A stretch of DNA of 64,000 nucleotides, from the NCBI RefSeq assembly GCF_000189635.1, contig NW_002476422.1, positions 248,001 to 312,000 on the forward strand, written 5' to 3'. This stretch comes from Tetrahymena thermophila SB210. Its lineage: Eukaryota; Ciliophora; Oligohymenophorea; Hymenostomatida; Tetrahymenidae. Made by a program: the position numbers and the translations under genes. Position 1 is the stretch's first letter, and each line of letters begins with the position of its first letter. A model generated the notes under the pieces. It saw only the letters and a list, made by a program, of their open reading frames with translations, did no database searches and had not been told where the DNA came from. Below, piece after piece: positions 35,414 through 52,529 of the stretch.

Positions 35414-36053
35414 TTTTAAATCTATTTGCAAATATATACAAATTTTGTTAAGAGTTTAAAGAAATTTATAAATTTTACCCATATAATTATATATAAATAA
35501 TTTTGGAATACTATATTTAAATAATTTCTATATATCATATTCCATATTTGTAAGTTAGTAATTTATTCATTTAAAAAATTTTAATTTATAAAAATAAATA
35601 TTAATATAAATCAATAAAAAATTGAGGGTGTTTATGAAATCATGAAAATCTACAATAATAATTTTGTTTTAATTTTTAAAAATCAATGGATTTTATTTCT
35701 ATTTTTTTTATAGTTATTATTCCCTTTCTTTATCATTCTGGATTATTTTAAGTATGTTAAAGTAAAATTAATTATAAGCAATAAAGTTTTATGGTGAAAT
35801 AAGTTTTATATATTGAATAGAAAATAAATTTGAAGACAAAAAGAAGACATTTAAATTTGACATTTTTATTAAAATGAGATGAACTTTTTTCATACAGCTG
35901 TATTAATATTTAAGGAGTTCGTTGATAAGCATATAATATACATACGTTTTATAATTATTTGCTATAAAATTTAATTAGTATATAAATTGTATACGTTTTA
36001 AGATAATTAGTAATAGGACTTTACTGAAAAATTTTTCAATTAAATAATATAAA
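35414..36053. other. Intergenic
   Basis: AT-rich spacer; nothing recognised. Confidence 0.4.
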
Positions 36054-38122
36054 ATGATAGGAAAAGTAAATAGGAGTAAAATAATATATAAAAAACTAGT
36101 ACTGCTTTGTTGTCTAAGCAGTTTTATAAATGCATTTATTCAAATAAAGGAAAGTTCATCACACAGCTCTTCAGACATTGTAAACACTGAAAAGTATCGA
36201 AAATTTAGTATTGATCCTCATTTAACAAATTATGCCTAAGATTTAGAATATTTTTACATCGAAAGTGATTTATGCGACATGGAAAAGTTTAAAGAATCAT
36301 ATTAATTGAATTTTATATCAAACGAAGATTAAGATAAATCAGCAATTTAGTTATAAGAAATGAAATATTCAAGTAGAAGTAGCTGTTTATATACTGTTTA
36401 GATAAAATATGAATGTCCCTCCAATAAATATTTGATTAATTATTAATTATAGCTATAAGATAAAGTGGATTCTTTGAACAAATGGTAGATTTATTGGAAG
36501 AAAATATGCACAGAAACTAAAATCCCTCGAAATGGGCTAAATATTGACTTGTAAATAAACGATGAAGGATAAAAAATATCTTTGGTGTAAAACGGTGTTA
36601 GTATATCCACTGATCCAATTTAACTAGAAAAATCTGTTGGTAAACCTAAATTTATAGTGTAAATAATTATTTCTTTCTTTCTTCAGCATAAATATTCACT
36701 ATATTTTCTTCCAACAAAATTGTATATTTTTGATATAACATCAAAGCGCAGCCAAAAGTATTTTTTTATTTGGTAGTATATATGTTCATAGATGTCTCAA
36801 TTTACTTTTATATAATATATCAAAAAAATGATTTATTAAAATTAATTTCATAAAATTGAATTACATATTAGAAAAAATGATTATAAAACAGATATTTTTA
36901 TGTTTAATGTAATATATTTTTTTAAATGGTCATATGTACAGATATTTGTAAGGAGAAGATTAGTAAGATTCATAGAATGAAGAGTTATAATAAGAAAATG
37001 AAAGTGAATAAAAAAGTGATTTGACTGTGCTAAAGAATATGGTTATGTAAATTAATGAAGAAATTATTTAAAGACCTTAGATTTTCTTCAATGAATAGGA
37101 AATCAATATAAAAGTAATATAAAAATCCAATTATTTCATTAAAAGAATTTGTTTTTTTGATTTGATCTCTTTGAACAGCAATTGAAAGTCGATTCTAATT
37201 AATCAGAAAAATAACTAACAATAAAAATAATATTAAATAAATAAGATATTATTTTCAATTTTTGTTGAATTTTTCAGATGATATTTTTTTTCTAAGCAAA
37301 ATATTGTTATAAATTGATGTTATCAATTGATATTAAAAATTTAAATAAAACTCAAAATATTTTTTATAAATTTTGACATTATTTAATTAATTAGATATGA
37401 AAACGATCTAACGAAATTTAATAATAATAATAATAATATATTAATAGATAGAAGGAAACTTAAGTAGGGGTGGATCGATAAGTAGAAAAGGAAATTTTGA
37501 CCAATCTATAAAAGAAGAAGATAATATATTGTTAAATTTGGATTGTTTGTAGGAAGGGGAGACAGAATTTTAACTTTTAGTTCCATTAATCCACTTTGAT
37601 GATATAAAGATAACAATCAATAAAACGTGTGGTATGAATATAAAAGAGGAGCTTATACAAATAGAAAGAAAAATAGGTCTAGAATTAATTTTCTTTTTGG
37701 TGTTTTTACTGTTTACTGTTATCCACTTTATATTTTCAGTGCTTGTGAAGAAATAAAATGTAATATAAAGTTATCCTTTTTTGCTTTCTTTTGTGCACTG
37801 TCTATTACAAACAAAATGTGTTTAAAATAATTAAAAATTATATGAATTTTTCATTAGCTTGTCAATTGTCACTGAGTAATAAAACATAAAGCAATCATTT
37901 ATTGATGAAAATTCAAAGCTTACTGACAAATTTAATAACAGTCCAGTTGATTCCTATATTAATGATGAGCCTGATAATTATGATAAATCAAATTTTTAAG
38001 ATATTCAAGTTAATTAAGAGACTGACTACAAGCAAGTCAATATTCATTTTCAGTAAGAAAGCTAAATTTTTAATTAAATAAATTAAGAGGAGGAAAATGA
38101 AGAATTTTATGGTTACATTTGA
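36054..38122 (+). CDS. Probable single-span (type I) membrane protein
   Basis: The start MIGKVNRSKIIYKKLVLLCC carries basic residues and a hydrophobic signal-peptide-like core. It is followed by an apparent lumenal/extracellular region with scattered Cys (SRSSCLYTVQIKYECPSNK, KKICTETK, INKTCGM). Later exons encode one strong hydrophobic segment, ELIFFLVFLLFTVIHFIFSV (about 37683-37742), then a polar acidic Q-rich tail ending EENEEFYGYI and TGA at 38120-38122. Reasonably supported pieces are 36054 to about 36650, 36942-37113 and 37179 to about 37240, and a frame from about 37395 to 38122. The junctions between them are not all resolved, notably 36650-36941 and 37240-37395. No family is recognised. 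Receptor or adhesion roles are possible but unproven. Confidence 0.5.
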
Positions 38123-39241
38123 TGGTGATTAAAAATAAATTAAATATAATTCTTTACTTCTTTAGAAAATATTACCAAATTCATTTAAATATCATGCAAA
38201 TATTAATTATTTATTGAAAATTTTATTTTGTTTCAAAAACAATTAAGTTTTATTTATTTTAGTATCGTTTTTTAACTGTCATAAACTCGTTTATACTTCT
38301 TTATTCGTTTATTGATAATTATTTAATATTTTTTACAAGCCATTTATAAAAAAAGTGTATAATAGATAATGAACATTTTAATTCTTTTATTTATTTTTAT
38401 AAAGCTTTTATTAACTTTAAGAAACTTTTTCTATTGCCTGCTTAACTTGAACTAAATACTCAAAATTTATATAAGAATATCTATCTATAATTATTACTTT
38501 TTGATTGTAATATTTTTGTATAAGACTTGTAAAGTTAAAAATAAATCCATAATCAAAGAGTAAATATCTTTGCTAGAAAACTTCTATTTATTTTACATTA
38601 AAAATAAATTAATTTAGAGTTTTTTCTCTTCTAAGTCAATCTCTAAACTAAAAAAATAAACCTTAATTAAATTTGCGAATTTTAATTTATTCTTAAATAG
38701 TATCCTTTTATTAAATCAATTTGAAAATACTATTTTTAAAATAAATTTAATATTCTATCATATAGTTCTCATGTTTTAAATTTTTAATTAATTAACAATA
38801 AATTTTAATATTTTAATTATTTATTTAAATTATTCAAATTACTGAATTACTAAAAAGCTTTCTAATGAAAGCAAAAAAATTCATAATTCAAAATTGGTGA
38901 GGAACTTACTATTGCAAATAAATTTATTAAATTATTAAGTAATAAAAGCAAAATTTAAACAATCTAACTATGGTTGAAATAAAGAAGATAAATTGAATTT
39001 TGTTTAAAAAATGAATAAAATTTGAAAGAATTCAAAAAAATTAGGTTATGGATTGTATCTATGTATGTATGTGTCTACGTATTATATTTGATTGATAGAA
39101 AAGATATTAATAGCTATTTATGTTTTTTTATTTAAATTAAGAATGAATGAAATAAATTTTTTAATAATATTAAAAAAGTAAAGCTATGGATTCGCGAGTA
39201 ATTAAATTACATTAAGGATAAGCTTAAATTAACTAAATTGT
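38123..39241. other. Intergenic
   Basis: AT-rich spacer; no supportable feature. Confidence 0.4.
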
Positions 39242-39646
39242 ATGTATAAAAGGTGGCTACACTATTTTAATATATGCTTAAATGAAAAAATAAAGTAAAA
39301 TGAGGAGAGTTTGTTGAATTCTACTATAAATGAAGGAGGAATTAATGCTAATACTTCTAAATACTATAAATGCGTACTATAAGATAGGAATCGTCATTTG
39401 GAATATAAGTTATATGGTTTAGAAATACAATTAATTGATTTTTAAGGGGAATTGTTTACGAGTTAGCTTGGATTTGTCACATATAAACAAATCAAATTTT
39501 TAAAGTTTAATAAAAGAAATATGGTCTTCTAATTTATGGGATATTTGCATGCAAAAAAGGAAAAGAATTTAGCTTTGGCATTTAATATTATGTATTTTTA
39601 TTTAAGTCTTTCTTATAAGAAATTGTATCAAAGAAAGTGCATTTGA
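39242..39646 (+). CDS. Small hypothetical protein
   Basis: An ATG-to-TGA frame of 134 codons in the ciliate code, beginning MYKRWLHYFNICLNEK and containing YYKCVLQDRNRHLEYKLYG. G content and Arg/Gly/Trp use are higher than in the surrounding spacer, which favours a real gene. Length alone is not decisive because only TGA stops. No domain is recognised, and flanking introns could extend it. Confidence 0.4.
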
Positions 39647-40228
39647 TGTAAAAAAATAAGTTGGATAATTGCATTTGTAATTAACATATATATTTTTTCA
39701 TGCATAAGCAAACAAATCTTTTACAAAATACATATTTTGGTAATGAATTTACAAAGAATTAATCCAAATAATCAAAATAAGTACATATATCTAATAAAAC
39801 CATCATTCAATCAGTTTGAAAAGCAGGGTATTTAATAACAATCAAAAAAAACAAGCAAGCGTATTTTTGAATGGCGATACCATAAAAATTAATTAATCTT
39901 ACAAAAAAAGTAATAAGAAAAAGAAAAACAAACAAAAATCAATTTGGTTTGATTAGTATTTTCTAAATTAAGTTAATATAATTGATTACTATAAATCTAA
40001 ATTAAATCACTATTAATTCATTATTACAAAATTTAAAGACAAACTCTTGTAATTTATCAATTTTAATCAATTATCAGAGTAAGATTGCGAGTCCTTTTTG
40101 TGTTAATAGATAAAATACCAACAAAAACTTAAAAAACATTCACAAAGATTTCAAATAAACCAGCTAAAGCTGCAGTTTCAATCAACTCTCACACCTGAAA
40201 AATACATTTTTTATACAAATTATTACAT
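39647..40228. other. Intergenic, upstream of the kinase gene
   Basis: AT-rich spacer likely holding the kinase promoter and leader. No defined motif. Confidence 0.35.
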
Positions 40229-43857
<3,629 letters not shown>

Positions 43858-45596
43858 AGATATGCATTTAAATTTGCAATAACACCCATTCATCCATCCA
43901 TCCTCTCAAATTTTTGAATCAAATAAATAAAAATATAATAAAATTCAAACAATAAATCTTTTAATATAACAACTAAATCATTCAAATCAAATGAATGCAA
44001 ATAGATTAATACAACATAATACAAAAAAAATCACTTCAATAATAAATTATTTATTTTCGGCTCTTAATAATAACAAATGAGTAAATACATATATTCTCAA
44101 AAAACATGAAAAAAACTTAGAAAGAAAGAAACAAAAAAATAAAGAAAACATACATGACTTATCAAATAATTAATATTAAATTTAATTTACTTAGACTATA
44201 TTTTAATAAAATTACTTAAATTATAATAAAAAATAAAAAAATAATAAATAAATAATATATAATAAATCTACTATTATAACTTATAATTCATTATTATGTA
44301 AATCTTTACTTAATAATTTTTGTATTTTTTATTTTCTATACCACCACTGTCTGCGTTTGTCTTCCTCAAATCAGGAAAGCTAAATAAGCAAAAAATAACC
44401 AATCAAGTAGAAAAATGTATTAATTTATTAAAAATTTAATTAAAATAAAAAATTTTTCCTTAAAAATTTTAGTCTTGCCTTTTCAAGCAAGAAAGAAAGA
44501 AAGTAATAAATAATTATTGTATTTCATGAATATAAATTTTATAAATTTGTTTTTATTGAAAATCATTTAAAATTTAAAAATAACTTAATAATTTAAATTA
44601 ATTAAAAATTATTCTAATACTTTTATTGAAGTGTCTGCATAAAATTGTGTTAGCTTATCTCTTTTTCTCGATTATGTCATAAATTAATTTATTTAATTTA
44701 TATGTTTCAAACATAAGTAAACTGGAAGAGAATATTATCTATTAAATCAAAAACGATACATTTTTTAATTATATTAAATTTATTTTGAAGAGGCAAAAAA
44801 ATACAATTATTAAAATAACAATAATAGTTTTAATAGTTTAATATAAAAAAATAAAATTTAGTTAATAAATTAGTTTTAACATTTAATAATCAAAATTTAA
44901 TTTAAATATCAAAATATCTAATTTTATCCAGTAACTTTTTCTTCAATAATGGAATTTTAATAAAATTTCATTAAACTTACTTTAAGAATTTGAATACTTA
45001 AAATAATAGAAAAAATTTTAACAGAAAAAACAAATATTAATAAATAATTGAAAATATTTCTGTTTTAGTTAAAAAATAAATTTATTTAATCACAAAATAA
45101 TGAAAAAAATATATTTTATTTATAAATAAATAATTAAAAAAAGAGATTTAATAAAAAATTAGTTTTTTTCAAAAGAGAATTGAGATGAAATTCATTAGGA
45201 TTTTTTGAAATAGAAAGTTTTAATCTAATATAAATAAAATAGACTTAATAAATTCAAAGAATATAAAAATCAAATATTATCAGATTTTTCAAAACTGATT
45301 AGAAAAGAAATTAATTATTAAATTGGGAAATAATAATAAAGTATAAAAATTGAAAAAAGATTATTTGATCTCAATCTAAATCAAAAACTAATTTGTAAAA
45401 AAAATTCAAATAATAAATATTAATTTTACAGCTAATAAATATAGGAGCCTTAAAAATAAATAAAAAATAGAAGTGGTATCTATTATCATATTTGCTTTCT
45501 TTTGAAATTCTAATATCATCATCATCATCAATTTATATAATAAATTTATTTAAAATTTTTAAAAAAATTTCTAATTGAGTTCTTATTACTTTCAAA
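43858..45596. other. Intergenic
   Basis: AT-rich spacer with a short ATC trinucleotide run near 45512-45530. No supportable gene. Confidence 0.4.
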
Positions 45597-46215
45597 ATGT
45601 ATGGATAAATTTAACCTAGAAAATTAGATATAATGATTTTAGGATATAATAGAGAAGCGAATCTTTCTTTAATTGAGGATTACATTTAAAAGTAGCTTTT
45701 AGGTTATGATTTAAAAATTGATTTATTTAGAAAAATGAATAAATAGATGGGTGTTAAGTAAAACTGAATCTTTTCTATTGGTATTGTAGATTTGTAATAC
45801 CTAAATATTATTATGGAAGAGCAGACGGTATTATATTAGTATATAACGTGAGTGATTTTGATTCTTTTAGGAAAATAGAATCTATTATGTAAGATATATA
45901 GTAATAAGGAGAAAAAGGACTATAAACAATTATTGTAGCCAACAAAATTGGTTTGGTAGATAAAAGAGTTATATCTATTTAACAAGGCGAAGAACTAGCT
46001 TTTAAATACCGAGTTCCTTTTTTTGAAGTATAAACAATACCATACAAAAATAGATACTCTCTTGTAGGTAAATATAAATTGATAGCAATATCCCTTGAGC
46101 CTTTAGATGTATAGCTTAATAAATTATATTATTAAATAAGGAAAATAGTTTTGAACAAATAAATATTTCAGATAATAAAAAAAGTAAAAACTAAAATACA
46201 CCATGCTATTGCTGA
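45597..46215 (+). CDS. Degenerate Rab-like small GTPase homologue
   Basis: Exon 1 (45597-45757) and exon 2 (from 45790) join across a 32-bp phase-2 intron. The core YYYGRADGIILVYNVSDFDSF matches Rab switch II to beta-4 (YYRGA-x-G-hydrophobic). ANKIGLVDKR stands where NKxD and L-x-x-K-R occur, followed by GEELAFKYRVPFFEVQT (the alpha-4/G5 region). The P-loop GKS/T is absent: ILGYNREANLSL occupies its place. WDTAGQE is also missing and NKxD is NKIG, so GTP binding is doubtful. The 3' end has alternatives. Splicing out 46110-46141 or 46068-46171 gives a prenylation-like end TPCYC and TGA at 46213-46215. Reading through gives a longer end to TGA at 46256-46258. It may be a pseudo-GTPase acting by protein contacts, or a decaying gene. 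Confidence 0.6.
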
Positions 46216-48330
46216 ATCTCAATAATTAACAAACAAAAAAACAAACAATTTCTTTTGACTAAATAAATATTCAAATGCAAAAGTAAATCTTGTTTGTCTA
46301 AAATTATTTAGTTTAAGAATTATATTTTAGAGAAGTAGAAAGAAAGATCTTTCAATTTCTTCAAATGAAGGTTTGAATCTGACATACACTTACTTACTTA
46401 ATTAATCACATAAAACTTATATATCTATTTTACAGATTGCTTAAACAAAAGTACGTAAGTTATAAATGTGCAGATTTGTTTTTAAATTTCTAATATTTTA
46501 TAAGTAAATTTTTTAGGTATGTATATTAAATTTAATTACTATTGTATTAGATTTCATCTGGAAGCATTTAATTTTAGCTAATTATTTTAATTTTCTCACT
46601 CTGTATTGTTCCCTTCAAATATTTTCCATTTATCTTAGTTAGATAGACAGTTTGTCTCATTTATTTTAATTTTTTTAATAATTTCAAATAATTATTTTTA
46701 GTAAATATCAAGGTATTTTATTCAATTAATTTATTATTTTGTTATGCCACATTGATAATATTTAAATTTTAATAATTTACTTTATTTTTTATCACTTTAA
46801 TTTATTCTTCTCAAAAATATACGAAATTTTTAAGCTTGTCTTATCCAACTAAATTTTATAAATTTTTTTTTTAAACACTTAATTAATGTAAGGAACATTT
46901 TTCAAAAATTTTTTTAATATTTAAGATATTTTTTTTGATTCAGCTTATATAAGAGGAAAAGTGAGGTCTGGCGATCAATTTTTTTACACCCAATTTTTAA
47001 AATCAATTTTTTAAAAAAAAATATATTTTTTTAAAAAAGCAGGTTGGTTGGTTATATTTCACCTCCATTTATTAATAATATATAAAGTTGCTTATTTATG
47101 ATGTAAAGATCATTTATATATAATAAAATAATATCCATCAAAATTTTTTAGATAGTTAGCAATATTAATTAAAATTGGTTTAAAATTATTTTTTCATAAA
47201 CAGTTGCTATTTTTAAACTTAAAATCTTTGTTAATTTTATTAATTTTTAATTTATTCTAAATTAGTTCAAATCCAATAAATATCAAGAGCAAATTATTAT
47301 CATTTTAAGATTAAAAGTTTTAACTATTTCAAATAAATATAGCTATATCAGATTGGAGATGAATTTAATTCTTAAATTTTCAATCAAATGAGTAATTTAA
47401 AAATTCTTAACCACAAAATAAATTTTTAATTAAAAATCAAAAAGAATGTTTTGTATAAACAATTGAAGTAGTATTTAAATTAAGACACTTACTATAAAAA
47501 AATTATTTCAAATTAAATATTATATTAGTTATAATAACTTGAATATTGTTTGCAAGATCAATTTAAGTTTCTTTTAATATTACTAAATTAAATAAATTTT
47601 CTTCAGGAATAAATGTGTGAGATTGATTAGCTTTCTTTCAAAAATATCTATTTCAGAAGTAAATAAAGCTAAAAATAGCAATAAACAAACACAAATATTT
47701 ATAATTAATTTTATTTATAACAATAATAATCTTATTAAAATTTGAAGATAGCTAAAGAATTTTGCAATTAAAATTAATTTTATTTTTATTTAGAATTTTC
47801 TTAATCTCAAAATGTTTATTTTAAATATTTAATTTTAGTTTAAATAAAAAATTTTTTTAAACCAGATTTAGGTTTGAGTTACTTTTTAAATCTAAGCAGA
47901 CAAAAAGAGATAGATTATTTATTTATTCGCCACAGAATTAAATAAAGTAAATTATAATATAATTAATTAATTTTTGTAATTAAGTAGTGTAAATGTTGTT
48001 AAAACCTTGTGAATTAATCCTAAATTTACAAAATAAGAAATAGCAAAAGTGACCTATTAAAATTTTTTACAGAAATAAGTTAAGAATACGTAATTTTAAA
48101 ACTATTATTACAAATAAAAAATTTAATATCAACGCAATTAACTAAATTAATGAGTAACCAGCATCTTAAAATCAGTAAACAAAAAGTTATAGCCAATTTC
48201 AAACATAATCTGATTTTATTATAATTAAATAAATAAGCAAATAAACCAAATAAAACTTTTGCTTTCTATATAAGAATAAGAACCAAATATTCTAAGCAAA
48301 ATCCATTCTTAAAAATAATTTTTTATTTAA
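46216..48330. other. Intergenic with one weak LRR-like fragment
   Basis: AT-rich spacer. A frame at about 47341-47420 (QIGDEFNSQIFNQMSNLKIL) looks like one LRR, but it is alone and not in the phase-2 exon form. Nothing else is supportable. Confidence 0.35.
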
Positions 48331-50252
48331 ATGCTAACTGAACTGTTCTATACAGTAATTTTACTGATTGGTGTTCTTTTTTATTTAACATTTTTAAGGC
48401 CACTCTATAAGTTACTGATGCTCAAAATAAAGCATGGTAAAGAGATCTTGATTAAATTCGAACCTATTATTGGAATACATGCCTACTTAAAAAAGAGCGA
48501 AAAAATCCATGGAGATCCAATGAAGCTATTGAAGTTAGAAATGGCTAAAAACCCTAAATTAAAAGCAGTGGCATGCAGTTTGGGCTTTGGAGTTTTAATT
48601 ACAAGTGTAGACCCAGACATGAACAAATCATTTTTAATTGATAACTATTAAAAAAGTGTGAAACTTGCACCAATATTTAACTATAAAATACTTAAAAATG
48701 GAATAATCTTTTCAGAAGGAGAACAGTGGAAGAAATAGCGCAAAATGATATCAGATTCCTTCCATTTCGATAGTAAATACTATTTTTTCAGTCAAAAATT
48801 TAATTTATTAACTCTCATTATGTTCAAAAAGGTTTAAAATCGAGGTTTTAAGTTATTGCATAAGTAACTAAAGAAACAATTGACAGTCTCAGCAAATATG
48901 TAGGAAAGGATTACTTCCCTTTATTTGATGAAATGATGAAGCATTCAGGTAATTACTTTAATTAACATTTTAGTTTCAGTTGATTCTCAACTTTTTTTTA
49001 CTAAAATTAAAGGCGAAATAGGTATTAGGGTTTTCTTTGGACCAGATTTTGGTGATCACCAAATAGATGGTAAGAATATATCTGAAGAGCTTAAGGAGGT
49101 AAATGATTAATTGATTCATTTATTTATTTATTTCGTAGGTATATTATAATTTGTATATGATTTATCTTAACATCAAGAATGAAAACATATTTATATAAAT
49201 GCAAAAATAAAATTAAAGATTGTAGATCAGACTATTGTTTACAGCTATACTTCTATTTTCTTCTAATTAAAGAGAATCTTTTTGGGAGATGAATTGGCAA
49301 TGAAGTTTTTAACTGCGAAAGAAAAGAAACTTTTGTCTAGGAGTGATAGGATAAATTAAATTGCTATGGAATAAATAGAAAAAAAAATAAAATACTATGA
49401 AGGTTAACCTAGTGTACAATCAGACTACCTTATAGATGTATTAGTGAGAAATTATCTCACAAAATAAGACCCAAATCTAACAAAAGAATAAGTAATCCAT
49501 TTTATATTAAGCTTTTTTTAAAAATAAATGTCTTCATTTATATCTAATTAGATATGCTAATAGTGCATAACTATGTTTATTGCAGCTTTAGACAACACTG
49601 GATGCATAATAGCTTGGATAATTTTTTGTTTGGCTAACTATAAAGAAGAAGGAGATAAAGTAAGATAAGAAATCAACTCCGTCTTTCCAACATAGGAGAC
49701 CTTGGATAACATCTAATTTGATGATTTAAAAAATCTTAATTATACTTCAGCATTTATTGATGAATGTTTCAGGCACTATACAAGTTCTATGGGCGTTTTT
49801 CTCCGTAGAGTAGTTGAACCCTTTAAGTCTGGAAACTTTGAAATATAAAAAGGTACTGATTAATCTATCATTAATAAATATTAATTATTTTAATTTAAAA
49901 CTAAACTAATTAACTAAAAATTTTTAAATTAAATAAAGGAGATATTATTTAAAGTTTATGGCATCCTACCTAATTTAATCCTGACTGGTTTGAAAATCCT
50001 GATAAATTTGATGTGAATAGATTCTTAAATGGAAAAGAAAAGTAAGGAAACTCGTATGCCTTTACTCCCTTCTCTATTGGACCTAGAAACTGTATTGGAA
50101 AATAAATGAGTTTAGTTGAAGTAAAAGTATCTTTAATTTACTTTGTTAAAAAATTCAATTGCATTCGCAATTCAGTTCCACTTAAAACCACAGCTTCTAT
50201 TGTGTATAAACCTGTAGATTAAAATCTAATTAAAATATCTTTTTGCTTATGA
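48331..50252 (+). CDS. Cytochrome P450 monooxygenase
   Basis: Six exons (48331-48772, 48832-48948, 49013-49098, 49273-49491, 49552-49852, 49939-50252) give 492 residues, the usual P450 size. An N-terminal membrane anchor (LFYTVILLIGVLFYLTFL) precedes the C-helix motif QWKKQRKMI. The I-helix has AALDNT (299-304) with the conserved Thr. The K-helix ExxR is ECFR at 359-362. The PERF-like block is PDKFDVNRF, and the heme loop FSIGPRNCIG holds the cysteine ligand Cys440. All catalytic landmarks are present. The enzyme should be ER-anchored and use a P450 reductase to oxidise a lipophilic substrate; which one is unknown. The final exon assumes a phase-1 junction that restores the frame. Confidence 0.9.
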
Positions 50253-50981
50253 ATATATTGAAAAATTTAATTTAAATAAATGAGGCATAAATATATTTCT
50301 CAATATAATTTAATTAAGTCTATTTTAATAAATCTAAAAAATTTTATTTATAGAATTATTGTATGTTTTATCTTGGTTTAATTATCTATTTATTGTATCT
50401 AATTCCTCTTTAAAATAACATTTTATTTTCGAAATTCATTTAAATTATTCTCAAATTATATTAAATGCTTAATTCTTCTAAATATTTTATATCTATTTAT
50501 TATTAATCTGTCTCAGTTATGATATCTAAATATTTTGAGTTTAATTGAATTTCATTTTACACAAATTATTTGAATTAATATATTAAATAATATGTTTTAT
50601 AGATAGTAATACAATTAAATTTATATAATTAAAACTAGATTACTTCATCTTAAATTTATTCAATCAATCAAATAAATAAATTATTATCAAATTGGCTTAA
50701 ATTTGAAATACATATTAAAATAATATTTTTTATTTAGATTTTGAATACTATATTTAAATCAAGCTTTTAACTTATGACTTCTTTATTAGCTTAAAGAATT
50801 GCTTATTTAATACTGTTTATTTAATAATTATTCTATAAAGGCTTGAACAATTTTCAAAGAAGTTATCTATAGAAACTTTACACTTTAATAATATAAATTT
50901 ATAACTATAATTTTTCATACAAAAATAAAAATAGGCATTTTTTTTATCTTTCCTTGACTCATTTTTATTATATAAAATAAT
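50253..50981. other. Intergenic between convergent genes
   Basis: AT-rich 3' spacer between the P450 and hydrolase genes; nothing recognised. Confidence 0.4.
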
Positions 50982-52529
50982 TCATAAATTTGGTTTTAGT
51001 AAAGTGTTGTTTTCTGTTTTTTTAAAGGTTTGCATATGATCTAACAACTTTATAAAAATCATCAGTTTTATTGAAATGTCAAATGCTTTTACGTGCTGAA
51101 CTCCGTGACCAGCATCATGATAAGAAAAGATAAAATTGTTCAAAAGATTTTACTTATCTCTTAGCTTGAAAATTTAATCAAAGTTACTATCTTCTTTTAA
51201 TCTGAAATCAAAAGATTGTTGTGAAAGAATCGAATGGTAGATTTCTTGCTAAATATGCCTTTCTTCTAAAAGTGAATCTTTTTGAGAAAAAGCAAAAAAT
51301 CTTGGAATTCTTTTGTCAATATTTTTAATATTAGCAAAGAATTAGTCAAATCCTCCTTTCAATAGCTGAGCTTTAAGTAGCATAAGATGCTAATAAATAG
51401 GAATAGCTTTCCATAAGTTATTATTTTTGTCTTATTTATTTTCGAAAGATTTTACTAATTATTCCATTTACCTAGTAAACTAATCTCTAAATTACTACGT
51501 ATCAACTTCTTCCCTTGTGATTTTAAGCACATCGATCCCAAATTATTTAAAAAAAAGGTTTTCCTAAAGCAAAGGAGCCCACCTTTATTAAATAATAAAG
51601 AGAATAAAATAATTTGCTTTATTGGTTTTAAAATTTTTAAATGAGAATGAATAACTTGATTTACATTTCTATTCCAATTGATGCGGCTTAGACTGAGGCT
51701 CTTACTCTATCTGGATATTAATACATAAAATATTTTCCATATAACCCACCTGCAGAATGCATAATTAAAATAACTTTATCTATCTTCAATTCATCTAAAA
51801 AATCTTTAATCAAAAGGGATGTATCTTCTAAATATCCCTGATAAGTTCCTATTTATTGAATTATAAGTTAGATTCTTTTTAAATAAAGTAAACAAAAATA
51901 TATTATTTCTGATGTTTGTTTCTAATAATTTAGGTTTTAAAATTAGCAAAATTTAATATCAATCAATCTATCATCATTTAAATGTATTTCATTACTTTAT
52001 TTTTGAGATATTCTTATTGCCTTGAAATAGAAATAAGAATAGAAGTAATTAATATATTCAATATTTGTAATTTCAATTTTCTGTTAATTAAAAGTGAAGC
52101 AATAATATTAATTTAATTTTATTTACCTCTCCTTTCATCCTTTCCATCTAAGCCTGGTACTGAAAAGTTTATCCATCTACAAGATAAGCGAGATTATAAA
52201 TTTTACTGCATGCTTAAGAAATCTTAGAGAGTCCCTGGTATCCCATGGACAGTCAAAATAATAGGTAATTTAGAATTAGATTTATCTTCTTCACTTAAGA
52301 ATGAAGTTCTATCAGTGTAGTATAAATATCTTCCTCCACTTAACTTCATCTCTAAATCATTATTCTTGAATTTTTAGATTTGTTTTTAAGATTCTTATTC
52401 AACCAAGGGCTTAAATAGTTGTTCATTTAAAGAACAAATCTATGATATTTGTTTACCTTCTATCTATATTTGCTCCTAAGATCTATTATCTCTTCCATGA
52501 ATATAATTTTTTGGGATTGCTACTTTCAT
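50982..52529 (-). CDS. Alpha/beta hydrolase
   Basis: Three reverse-strand exons (52529-52127, 51848-51665, 51582-50982) give 395 residues; the introns are phases 1 and 2 and keep the frame. The fold's landmarks are in order: oxyanion-hole strand ILTVHGIPGT (His95-Gly99), nucleophile elbow ILIMHSAGGLYG with Ser166, a probable acid in FAFSQKDSLLE (Asp298), and the catalytic His in YHDAGHGVQH (His355 most likely). The elbow is H-S-A-G-G, close to the G-x-S-x-G consensus with His at the first Gly. The ~60-residue N-terminal extension is polar and has no signal peptide, so a cytosolic enzyme is likely. Substrate class (ester, epoxide or other) cannot be told. The first intron is 278 bp. Confidence 0.85.
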
